Shown here in pieces: positions 57,066-64,000 of a stretch of DNA of 64,000 bases (its first letter is position 1; each line of letters opens with the position of its first letter). The DNA is taken from contig JAIXQO010000005.1 in NCBI GenBank assembly GCA_027485695.1, positions 62,001 through 126,000 on the forward strand, written 5' to 3'. The notes below the pieces were generated by a model. The model made no database searches. It had not been told where the DNA came from and was given only the letters and a program-made list of their open reading frames with translations. This stretch comes from Pseudomonadota bacterium (GTDB lineage Bacteria > Bdellovibrionota > UBA1018). The position numbers were made by a program, and so were the translations under genes.

Positions 57066-57758
57066 GTGGTCCACATTCTGCTGTTTGCTTCACTACTCTC
57101 CGTCGGCGCTCTCGCGAGCGAGTCCCCCACTACCCCTGAGGAAACTTACGCCGAGGCTCTTCCGAAACGATTCTCGCTATCGCTCAATACCGGGATGAAT
57201 TTGAAATCGTCTTACGGCTACGAACTCAACTACAACGGAACCAAACTCGATAGCGGTGATGAGGACGGCAAAACTGCCCTCAACATCGGAGTCGAGTGTC
57301 TCTACGCCATTCATCCGAATGTCCGGGTCGGTCTATTGATCGAACGCTCCAAATTCACCGAAAAAGGCGACGCCACTGCGCAGGTGACAAATCTCCATTT
57401 TCTGCCGGTCGTGCGAGCCGAGAAACCATTGAGCGAGACATCGCGCATCTTTTTTGCGGCTGGATTTGGTCTCGCCTCGAGCTCCATGAAAACCAAGACC
57501 TACGACTCTCCGTCAGATGATCTACGAGTGATCTATCCGAGCAGTTTTTCCGGTAGCGTTCTCAATCTCAGAACCGGAGCGGAGTTCGATTTAGGCTCCG
57601 ACTATTTCGTCGGCGGGAGTTTCGGCTATACGAAAACATTCCAGTCGCTCGATGTAGATGTGAATCAAATCTCTACTTCAAGAAAACTCGGGACCATCAA
57701 CGCGACGGCCGATTTCTCCTACTACAACCTCGCATTCAGAATCGGAATGTATCTGTAG
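57066..57758 (+). CDS. Outer-membrane beta-barrel protein (OmpW/OmpA-like size)
   Basis: A 230-residue exported protein starting at GTG (57066), supported by GAAAGGAAA just before it. Signal peptide cleaved near LASE/SPTT. The chain shows about eight amphipathic strands (for example KTALNIGVECLYAI, RVGLLIERSKF, LNLRTGAEFDLGSDYFVGGSFGYT), and ends FRIGMYL, in the style of small eight-stranded barrels. Function unknown. Not obviously linked to the WYL regulator that follows. Confidence 0.75.
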   Translation: MVHILLFASLLSVGALASESPTTPEETYAEALPKRFSLSLNTGMNLKSSYGYELNYNGTKLDSGDEDGKTALNIGVECLYAIHPNVRVGLLIERSKFTEKGDATAQVTNLHFLPVVRAEKPLSETSRIFFAAGFGLASSSMKTKTYDSPSDDLRVIYPSSFSGSVLNLRTGAEFDLGSDYFVGGSFGYTKTFQSLDVDVNQISTSRKLGTINATADFSYYNLAFRIGMYL

Positions 57759-57880
57759 TTTTTCAGTCGCAGGCCCGAGTTCGAGTAATGAAACAACAAT
57801 TGTTAATTTACTCCTCGGGCCTAAAAACTAACTCAGTTTCAGCCGAACAGATATTACGTCAAATTCTCAGGGGACACCTC

Positions 57881-58900
57881 ATGGCAGGCCGCAACACTCA
57901 GGTCTCACGTATCTACTGCATTTTAGACCTACTTGAGCAAGCTCCCCAGGGACTTTCTATATCTGAGATTCATGCCCGAGCCACTGATCGCGGTCACGAT
58001 GCATCCAAGAGGACCGTCTATCGAGACCTCGAGGCGCTCTCCGATGCCGGGTTCCCTCTATTTCCCGAGAGCGACAAAACATCGGACGGGAGCCAGCGTT
58101 GGCGTCTCGATCGCAGCGCCAAAGTGAATCAATATTTCATCCTGAATGCGAGGGAACTGTTTGCATTGTTCCTCGCGCGAGGAGCCCTCACTCCGCTCAG
58201 GGAGACACCGTTTTTTAGTGATCTTCAGGCCATCTTCCAAAAACTCGAACAGAAACTCGGCAATCGAAACGTCGAGCACCTGAGAACCCTCGAGGACGAG
58301 GTCAAGTTCGAACCAGGACCGGCCTGGGGTCTTGGACTCAATCCAGAAATTCTTGAGACACTCCGCGCCGCATGTTCAGAATCTCACTGCATCGAAGCCG
58401 AGTATGCTTCCGTAAATTCGAAAACCCTACGAGCGAGAAAAATTGGTCCGCACTATCTCTACTATGCCAGGGGCGGCCTCTATTTAGTAGGCGAGGATCT
58501 CGAACAACAGAAAACCAAAGTATTCGCTCTGCCTCGATTCAAATCTGCAACCATGCTTGATCAGTCGTACGAAGGCACCATCTCCACGCCTGAGGATGTG
58601 TTCAATGGCTCTCTAGGTGCGTTCACGGGCACCAAAATTGAGAAAATCATCGTTGAATTCAAATCAGACGTCGCCAGTTTCGTCAAAGAACGTCGCTGGC
58701 ATTCCAGCCAACGCATCGTTCAACTCGAGGGCGACCGGATTCAAGTATCACTAGAAGTCGCAGAGACTCCTGAACTTTACTCGTGGATCTTGGGATTCGG
58801 GCCCAGTGCTCGAGTCATTGCTCCAAGCACGCTTGCCGAACGAATCGCGGTGATGGCGATGGAGACGGTGAGCTTATATGAGAACAAGACGGGTACTTGA
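57881..58900 (+). CDS. WYL-domain transcriptional regulator
   Basis: A 339-residue regulator from the ATG at 57881 (AGGGGA upstream). The N-terminus is a DeoR-like winged helix (ISEIHARATDRGHDASKRTVYRDLEALSDAGF). The middle and C-terminal parts have the WYL pattern: HCIEAEYASVNSK, KIGPHYLYYARGGLYLVGED and FALPRFKSATML, then a WCX-like domain with SWILGFGPSARVIAP. WYL regulators are common next to phage-defence and DNA-damage genes, where they sense a ligand such as nucleic acid. It could control the genes to its right. Confidence 0.87.
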   Translation: MAGRNTQVSRIYCILDLLEQAPQGLSISEIHARATDRGHDASKRTVYRDLEALSDAGFPLFPESDKTSDGSQRWRLDRSAKVNQYFILNARELFALFLARGALTPLRETPFFSDLQAIFQKLEQKLGNRNVEHLRTLEDEVKFEPGPAWGLGLNPEILETLRAACSESHCIEAEYASVNSKTLRARKIGPHYLYYARGGLYLVGEDLEQQKTKVFALPRFKSATMLDQSYEGTISTPEDVFNGSLGAFTGTKIEKIIVEFKSDVASFVKERRWHSSQRIVQLEGDRIQVSLEVAETPELYSWILGFGPSARVIAPSTLAERIAVMAMETVSLYENKTGT

Positions 58901-58959
58901 GTAACGGAATATAACGAGGACATTGGTTCATTTGATCGCAATAAACTAAGGGAGTGAGC

Positions 58960-59763
58960 ATGACATCCAAAAACTACCGCGTTACCTGGGGTGGAGACGG
59001 AAAAATTAAATGGGATCTTTTGCCTGATCAGGTTCACAATTTGGGACCATCGCTCCAAGTATTGACTAGTCTCAACTACTTAAACGCGGGGATGAATCTC
59101 GTTCAGCTTGGGTTCCTCGTGGCGATTCATATTCAATTGAGAAAAGTTTCTGCGGGTATTGAGAATCTCAAGGGCAGATTCGATCTGCTGTTCTTGGATC
59201 GATCTCTGGATTACGTCGAGAGTTTATTTCAAATCGACTTGGCGACAGGAATTGAGGGGCTCAAAGCACTTCAAAAAGATTCTGAATTCGCGCTCGCCCA
59301 GATCATCGACTCCGGCAATATGCGAATTCCTGGTTACTTAGAACACCGACTGGCCCGGTTCACTGAAGTAGTGAGTCAACACAATCGAGTCCTTTATCAA
59401 ATACTCCACAACGGCAATCATCACGAGATCTCGAATAGAGACATCGAAACTTGGGTCTCAAAGATTGATTCCATTACAGGAGCAAACCCAACGGGAGGCT
59501 ATGCCCCCCAATCTATCATCATCCAATCATGGTACGAAAAGATGAAACAACGCTCCGCGCAAAAAAGTTTCATAGATAGTCTCAAGCCCGAAAATCGCTC
59601 TGTTGTCGACCGCGCATTTGACCCAAAACTCTTTGAAATCGCCCATCCAGTGCTGCTTTTGAATCGTGAACTCGAGGCCTTAGATCACTTCAATCGACTA
59701 CTGGAAACGAAGCTCCGCGAACTTCCCGAGCAATCCATTCAGGTACAGCTCCGCGCCGCATAA
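58960..59763 (+). CDS. Hypothetical helical protein with one membrane-like segment
   Basis: A 267-residue protein from the ATG at 58960, chosen because AAGGGAG stands at the right distance; the GTG two codons earlier is less likely. Residues ~40-60 (LNAGMNLVQLGFLVAIHIQL) form a single hydrophobic helix, and the rest is helical with coiled-coil character. It resembles membrane-anchored helical proteins of defence islands, but I do not recognise a family. It sits between the WYL gene and the ribbon-helix-helix gene on the same strand. Confidence 0.62.
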   Translation: MTSKNYRVTWGGDGKIKWDLLPDQVHNLGPSLQVLTSLNYLNAGMNLVQLGFLVAIHIQLRKVSAGIENLKGRFDLLFLDRSLDYVESLFQIDLATGIEGLKALQKDSEFALAQIIDSGNMRIPGYLEHRLARFTEVVSQHNRVLYQILHNGNHHEISNRDIETWVSKIDSITGANPTGGYAPQSIIIQSWYEKMKQRSAQKSFIDSLKPENRSVVDRAFDPKLFEIAHPVLLLNRELEALDHFNRLLETKLRELPEQSIQVQLRAA

Positions 59764-59788
59764 CGCGACGCGTATACAATTCCCCATC

Positions 59789-59875
59789 CACGGGTAGTAC
59801 ACCAGCGCCACTCAATCCGACACCGTAGTACAAAAAACTACGGTCCGAGGCTGAGCGTCTGGAGTAGTACCCGTG
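59789..59875. promoter_or_regulatory. Nested inverted and direct repeats over the RHH start
   Basis: Outer arms CACGGGTA (59789-59796) and TACCCGTG (59868-59875) are perfect inverted repeats. An inner perfect dyad is ACCGTAGT (59822-59829) with ACTACGGT (59837-59844). GTAGTAC occurs three times (59794, 59825, 59864). The right outer arm includes the GTG start codon of the regulator gene (59873). This arrangement fits an operator for the ribbon-helix-helix product and control of its translation. Confidence 0.65.
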
Positions 59876-60133
59876 TCTCGTTCGCCTCGAACTGCCCAAT
59901 CAACAACAACTAATCTCTCTCGCACCGTTCGCTTTTCTCCCGAAGAGTTAGGACGAATCGAACTATTCTTATCCAAGAATCCTCTCTTTGATTTCTCCTC
60001 GCTCGTGCGTGCATCCGTTCGACATTTCATTACGCATCCGGAAATTGAGATTGTTCCGGTCGATACGCCCTCACCACTCCAGCACAAATCCACATCCAGC
60101 AAACGTTCCTCGTCTCCACGGAGTGCGCTATGA
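59873..60133 (+). CDS. Ribbon-helix-helix DNA-binding protein
   Basis: An 86-residue protein starting at GTG (59873), with GGAG eight bases upstream. The sequence LSRTVRFSPEELGRIELFL plus FDFSSLVRASVRHFI has the strand-helix-helix pattern of Arc/MetJ-type proteins, with a polar N-terminus and a basic Ser/Lys/Arg C-terminal tail. It probably dimerises and binds the repeats just upstream, regulating the unit it opens. Its stop overlaps the next ATG (ATGA). Confidence 0.75.
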   Translation: MSRSPRTAQSTTTNLSRTVRFSPEELGRIELFLSKNPLFDFSSLVRASVRHFITHPEIEIVPVDTPSPLQHKSTSSKRSSSPRSAL

Positions 60134-61584
60134 AAACACGCGACGAATCTCAGACGTCTTCTCAACGACCCCATTACATTGCACCCGTTCCATCTGTTTC
60201 CTCTGGTGCAATACTCAAAACTGGTGAGCGGGATATCGAACCACGATTCACAGGTCCTCTTTCCTCAAAAATGTGGGCCAAGGTCTCGGCACTGAACTCG
60301 AGTTACCCAGATACGTTCGATTGGTCGACCTATGATCGCCTCTATGAACGCTTCGGCGAAAATCAGCCACGAGGCGGAGTTGTCTTCAAAACCTCGATGA
60401 AGCTCGTGAATCACCACTCGAGCTGCTCCAAGTGCCACCACGCATTTGAGATCGATTCCTATGGTCGAGGCTGCATTCATAACTGCAATTTTTGTTACGC
60501 CAAAGATCAGCTCACTACGCACGGATTTTGGAATCGCCCGATGCCGTTTCCGATCGATTTGTCCGAGGTTAGGAAAATATTCTATACGGTCTTTGAAACC
60601 GATAAATCGTCGCGCTGGAGAGACATCCTCACCGCTCGAGTACCGCTTCGATTTGGTTCGATGTCGGATTCATTCATGTGGATGGACAAGAAATACAAAA
60701 TCACCCAAGAAGTTCTCAAGATCCTGAACTTCTATGAGTATCCGCATATTATTTTTACTCGCTCGGATCTTGTGGCTGACGACGAGTACCTACGCCTCCT
60801 GAATCGCGATCTCGTATCGGTGCAGATGTCTATATCAGGAGGAAACGAATATCTGACTCGCCTCATTGAGCCCGGTGCTCCGAGTGTCGCTAAACGACTT
60901 CAGGCGCTTAAAAAGCTGGCCGAGGCAGAAATCTGGACGACCGTTCGAATCAATCCAATGTTCCCGGTGAGGCCGGATGGGTATTTCACGAACCCAAAAC
61001 AGGTGGAGGCTCGTTTCGGAACGTTGGAGAACGCACCCAAGTTTGAACTGTTTGACTGGAGCTTTATCGAACAACTCAAAGACGCCAAAGTACCCAGCGT
61101 GCTCGCAGGCTTTGTACGTCTCTCATCCAAAGCCATCAATTCCATGTCGACAGCGACCGGTGTGGATATACGAGCGTTTTTTGACCCTGAACTACTCAAA
61201 GGTCACGGCGACAAACGCTTCTCAGACTCAGAGATCGCTTACTACTACAAACGCACTCAAGCAGAGTGCGTGAAAAACGGTATCCGATTTAACACCTGCT
61301 ATATTGGCAACGGCGAGAAGGACTACTACCAGTACCAAGACCTCTGGGCGAATAAGAAGGACTGCTGCGATGCCGTAGGCAACGTCTCGGCATTTAAGAC
61401 CACGTCTCAAGTAGTGCCTTGGTCGACTCGCTTTAAACATGCACCGAGCAAGGAAGCGGCCCTCAAGTCTCAAGCACAAGAGAAAGAGCTCGAAGAGAAA
61501 TTTAAACCCGTCCTTACTGAACAGATGGGCTTGAAAACGGTATCTCGGCTCGGCCTAAGCCTCGTGGAGCAAACGCAGGAATGA
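60130..61584 (+). CDS. Radical SAM protein, SPL-like
   Basis: A 484-residue radical SAM enzyme. The iron-sulfur motif is CIHNCNFC (Cys115, 119, 122), within GRGCIHNCNFCYAKD. A further CxxC (Cys99 and 102) precedes it. The layout resembles the spore photoproduct lyase-related group (aromatic and acidic residues, PLRFGSMSDSFMWMD, ISGGNEYLTRLIEPGAPSVAKR) and not tRNA modification enzymes. It would use SAM to make a radical on nucleic acid or protein. The ATGA overlap on both sides couples it to the ribbon-helix-helix and ASCH genes. Confidence 0.85.
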   Translation: MKTRDESQTSSQRPHYIAPVPSVSSGAILKTGERDIEPRFTGPLSSKMWAKVSALNSSYPDTFDWSTYDRLYERFGENQPRGGVVFKTSMKLVNHHSSCSKCHHAFEIDSYGRGCIHNCNFCYAKDQLTTHGFWNRPMPFPIDLSEVRKIFYTVFETDKSSRWRDILTARVPLRFGSMSDSFMWMDKKYKITQEVLKILNFYEYPHIIFTRSDLVADDEYLRLLNRDLVSVQMSISGGNEYLTRLIEPGAPSVAKRLQALKKLAEAEIWTTVRINPMFPVRPDGYFTNPKQVEARFGTLENAPKFELFDWSFIEQLKDAKVPSVLAGFVRLSSKAINSMSTATGVDIRAFFDPELLKGHGDKRFSDSEIAYYYKRTQAECVKNGIRFNTCYIGNGEKDYYQYQDLWANKKDCCDAVGNVSAFKTTSQVVPWSTRFKHAPSKEAALKSQAQEKELEEKFKPVLTEQMGLKTVSRLGLSLVEQTQE

Positions 61585-62018
61585 AATCTAGGCCGAAACA
61601 GATGAGAACGATCGCCGGGGTCAATATTCAGTGGCCCTGGAGTGATCTCATTGTGAGCGGCACGAAAACGATCGAGACTCGCAGTTACCGACTCCCCTCC
61701 AAACACCTGAATCAACCGCTAGCGCTGATTGAAACCCCAGGACCGAGAGGACGCCGGGCCGGTATCAGCAGTGCGCGTATTACGGCAGTGATTCGTTTTG
61801 CAGAGAGCTACCAATACGAATCTCAAGCGCACTGGGAAAACGAGTTTAAGCTCCATCGTGTGCCTCTGGATGATCCTCAGTTCAAATACACATCCAGAAA
61901 ACCTCGGTGGGCATGGAAACTCCAAGTCCTCTGTACATACGATCCTCCAGAGCCCGCACCAAAGAAAAAAGGCATCGTATTCGCCTCAAAATGCGTAGTA
62001 CCGTACTGGGACAATTAG
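61581..62018 (+). CDS. ASCH-domain protein
   Basis: A 145-residue protein. The block VNIQWPWSDLIVSGTKTIETRSYRLP, followed by LIETPG, is the ASCH/YqfB-like core, a PUA-related fold thought to bind RNA or modified nucleosides; ASCH enzymes include amidohydrolases of modified cytidines. It is the third member of the coupled unit; its TAG overlaps the stop of the convergent helicase gene by a few bases. Probable accessory factor to the radical SAM enzyme. Confidence 0.85.
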   Translation: MKSRPKQMRTIAGVNIQWPWSDLIVSGTKTIETRSYRLPSKHLNQPLALIETPGPRGRRAGISSARITAVIRFAESYQYESQAHWENEFKLHRVPLDDPQFKYTSRKPRWAWKLQVLCTYDPPEPAPKKKGIVFASKCVVPYWDN

Positions 62019-64000
62019 TCTCGTTCGGGCTTAGGATCGCACCACATGACGAGAGGTCGGTATCCCATCGCAGACAAAACCGAATAGTAGATCCAGAAAT
62101 TTTTCCAAACTTCTGTATCTTTGAGCAGGTTCTGCGCAGTCGCTCGAATCACCAGACGATCATCTCCAGCAATTCCAACCGGTCTCAAGTATCGAGGAAT
62201 CTGTTCAATACATTCCACCATCCAGCGGTTTGAGTCATTCGTCAGCGATTTTATTTTCTCCATTCCTTGATTGAAATGGATGAGCTGTAAATCAGAACCC
62301 AGAGACCGTAGGTGTCTAAATTGCTCATAGACCTCTGGTTCTAGATGACTAGGAATCGTCCCTTCAGGCATCTCTAGCCCCTCGATCACGGGAAACGGAC
62401 GATAGAGCGTTTGAGAGCGTTTCAACAACTGTCGAATCATTTCGACCTGCGGATCACCTAAGACCAGAGCTGCTGGTAGCGTCACTACCCGGTACCCTCG
62501 ACCCACTAGTTCGTTCCGTTTTCTGAGGTCTCCGTAAAATGTATATGCGGATGAGTGAAACTTCCATCCATCCACGAACACGGTTACTTTCTCTCCCGAG
62601 TGATCGTGAGTGAGCTCAAAATCCGGTATCGTCAATAGCCCACCCGATGATTTGCGACGCTCTACCTGTGTATCCATAGACCAATCGGAGAACTCCTCGA
62701 GTAATACTTTTTTAAGAGAGGCTTCTGCGGGACTATCCTCGTCCACGGATTTTTCGTGATCATTTTTAACGCGTTTGAATTTTCCTTTTTTCAAAAATTC
62801 AACGATGGGTGCTTCACCCTCTACTCGGAATAGAGACTTGTCGAGACGATAGTGATCCGCTTGGTTATCAAATGATTTTAGGCACCGGTAACAAGATTTC
62901 TCGCAGCATTTTTTTAAAATTAATTCTCCCACGCGTGCGAGAATCTCATCCCAACACTCCCAGATGAGAGGGATCACACCGCTGCCTCCCGGCTCCCGAT
63001 CGAGCAGCACGAATGAGGACATTTTTGGCAGAAACTGATCTCCCACACTCTCCATGATCTGGAAAATCTGAATATCGAAATTTCCACCACGAGAACCCAG
63101 ACGCAGTACTTTTTGAGATGCCCGTTTGATCAGCGCGCAGAGCGTTTGCTGATAATGTCCGAGCAGGTACGGGTCTCCATCAGAGATCGCACCTGCTCGT
63201 AGAGCCGACAGCATCGGCAGATGAAATACGATTCCTTGTCCCTCGATTTGAATACTCGGAATAAACGGTTCCCAGCCCGGTTCATTCTCTGGTAACTGGA
63301 GTTTCACTTGAAACAGGGTACCATTCCCTCGCTTGCGATAGAAAACCTGTTGCGCAGTCGAGGTTTTCCCGCCCTTACGATTGAGAACCAAGAATACAGT
63401 CTTGAGATAGTGCTCGGGCGAGAGGTGCAAACTCATTTCTACTTCTGAGTCTGAGAGCGAGACAAATTTCTCATCGGGTTCCGGGGCACCCACGCGTCTC
63501 ACTTCTTCGGCGAAATAGTGGCGCTCCCTGAAATTGGAGCGATCACCAATCGTTTCAACTTGGGCACCATGGACTTCGCGAATCTGGACTATTTCCGGAA
63601 TCAAAACTCCGTTTTCTGCACCTTTCTGTTCAATTCTCACTACAGATCCCTTGCAGTCTGGACAGCAGGCCGATTCTGGAGGAGCTAGTGTTGTACAACC
63701 TTCTGCGCAGACTCCGTAACCTCGTGCCGTATTCTCGACGAGATCATTTTCTAGAAAATGGCTGACGCCGTAGACAAAACCGTGCCCGTAAACTTTTTGC
63801 TCGGGCGCAAATTCCCTCAGTGCAACCGTTCCCCCGCGGTCATATTGGAGCATCCGGTCGTCCTCATCTGCTCGCGCAGCAGTGCGACGATTGTTGTCCT
63901 TAAGACCCTTGAACCGGATCACCTGCCCTGGGAAATCAAAATTCGGAAGAAATCCCGTGGCGCCGAGATCACTGAGTGCCCAAGGTATTTCAAAACGATT
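62015..64000 (-). CDS. DUF1998 helicase with Vsr/DUF559-like nuclease tail (N-terminus outside window)
   Basis: The frame is open to the window edge; 661 residues are visible. The start LGATGFLPNFDFPGQV is the typical entry to the C-terminal part of DUF1998 helicases, and a zinc cluster CCEKSCYRCLKSF follows about 330 residues later. The last ~250 residues contain a Vsr/DUF559-type nuclease pattern: LLTIPDFELTH, VTVFVDGWKFHSS, DLRKRNELVGRGYRVVTLP. So this looks like the end of a large helicase-nuclease. DUF1998 proteins are part of DISARM (DrmB) and Druantia-type defence; which of these, if any, cannot be settled from the visible part. It faces the radical SAM/ASCH unit. Confidence 0.85.
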   Translation of the reverse strand, partial: NRFEIPWALSDLGATGFLPNFDFPGQVIRFKGLKDNNRRTAARADEDDRMLQYDRGGTVALREFAPEQKVYGHGFVYGVSHFLENDLVENTARGYGVCAEGCTTLAPPESACCPDCKGSVVRIEQKGAENGVLIPEIVQIREVHGAQVETIGDRSNFRERHYFAEEVRRVGAPEPDEKFVSLSDSEVEMSLHLSPEHYLKTVFLVLNRKGGKTSTAQQVFYRKRGNGTLFQVKLQLPENEPGWEPFIPSIQIEGQGIVFHLPMLSALRAGAISDGDPYLLGHYQQTLCALIKRASQKVLRLGSRGGNFDIQIFQIMESVGDQFLPKMSSFVLLDREPGGSGVIPLIWECWDEILARVGELILKKCCEKSCYRCLKSFDNQADHYRLDKSLFRVEGEAPIVEFLKKGKFKRVKNDHEKSVDEDSPAEASLKKVLLEEFSDWSMDTQVERRKSSGGLLTIPDFELTHDHSGEKVTVFVDGWKFHSSAYTFYGDLRKRNELVGRGYRVVTLPAALVLGDPQVEMIRQLLKRSQTLYRPFPVIEGLEMPEGTIPSHLEPEVYEQFRHLRSLGSDLQLIHFNQGMEKIKSLTNDSNRWMVECIEQIPRYLRPVGIAGDDRLVIRATAQNLLKDTEVWKNFWIYYSVLSAMGYRPLVMWCDPKPERD

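Noticed and set aside
62015..64000. Complete DISARM system
   Set aside because: Only a DUF1998-type protein end is visible; no DrmA, DrmC or methyltransferase gene is present in the window.

Overview
The window looks like chromosome of a Gram-negative bacterium with roughly 50-53% GC. It has an outer membrane and carries many exported lipoproteins (at least six clear lipoboxes), several outer-membrane beta-barrels, a DUF4105/Lnb-type protein fused to a barrel, and tandem DUF3015 proteins. This combination, together with very long Ig-, GLUG- and Calx-beta-type lipoproteins, reminds me of Bdellovibrionota/Oligoflexia. That is an inference from gene content only; there is no rRNA or tRNA in the window to confirm it. 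I found 54 protein genes (two cut by the window edges), no CRISPR array and no RNA gene.

Layout. 0-5.8 kb: end of an amidohydrolase, an EamA permease and a 1282-aa subtilisin-like lipoprotein. 6-10.3 kb: a GNAT enzyme, an AT-rich two-gene island on the minus strand, tandem DUF3015 proteins and a small membrane protein. 10.3-18.3 kb: DUF4105 barrel protein, alpha/beta hydrolase, second EamA permease, LamG lipoprotein, TPR-like protein and an exported class I glutamine amidotransferase. 18.3-25.4 kb: housekeeping and repair-type genes (GIY-YIG nuclease, NRDE protein, minimal zincin, DbpA helicase, TerC, an outer-membrane protein, AraC regulator, DUF983). 25.4-31.5 kb: an XPD-type helicase fused to a PD-(D/E)XK domain and a 1163-aa GLUG lipoprotein. 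31.6-34.8 kb: a compact riboflavin operon ribD-ribE-ribBA-ribH without a visible FMN riboswitch. 34.8-45.1 kb: exported enzymes (erythromycin-esterase-like, TIKI/ChaN-like, phospholipase-D-like, lysozyme-like) and small-molecule genes, including an Old Yellow Enzyme divergent from an ArsR-like regulator with a perfect operator palindrome between them.

45.6-57.8 kb: a Tat-exported flavin amine oxidase, then a 'mobile mystery protein' A/B pair (HTH regulator plus Fic protein) preceded by three near-palindromic 26-bp sites repeated exactly every 33 bp. Behind the pair lies a scar built from diverged fragments of the neighbouring amine oxidase and of the giant lipoprotein that follows. Then come a DNRLRE-like protein, a LysM-barrel protein, a 2006-aa Ig/propeller lipoprotein and a barrel protein.

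57.8-64 kb: a probable defence or DNA-processing island. It contains a WYL regulator, an unknown protein, and a tightly overlapping three-gene unit (ribbon-helix-helix regulator, SPL-like radical SAM protein, ASCH protein). Facing this unit is the C-terminal part of a large DUF1998 helicase with a Vsr/DUF559-like nuclease tail. This set, and the nested repeats around the GTG start of the regulator, is the best candidate here for an undescribed system.
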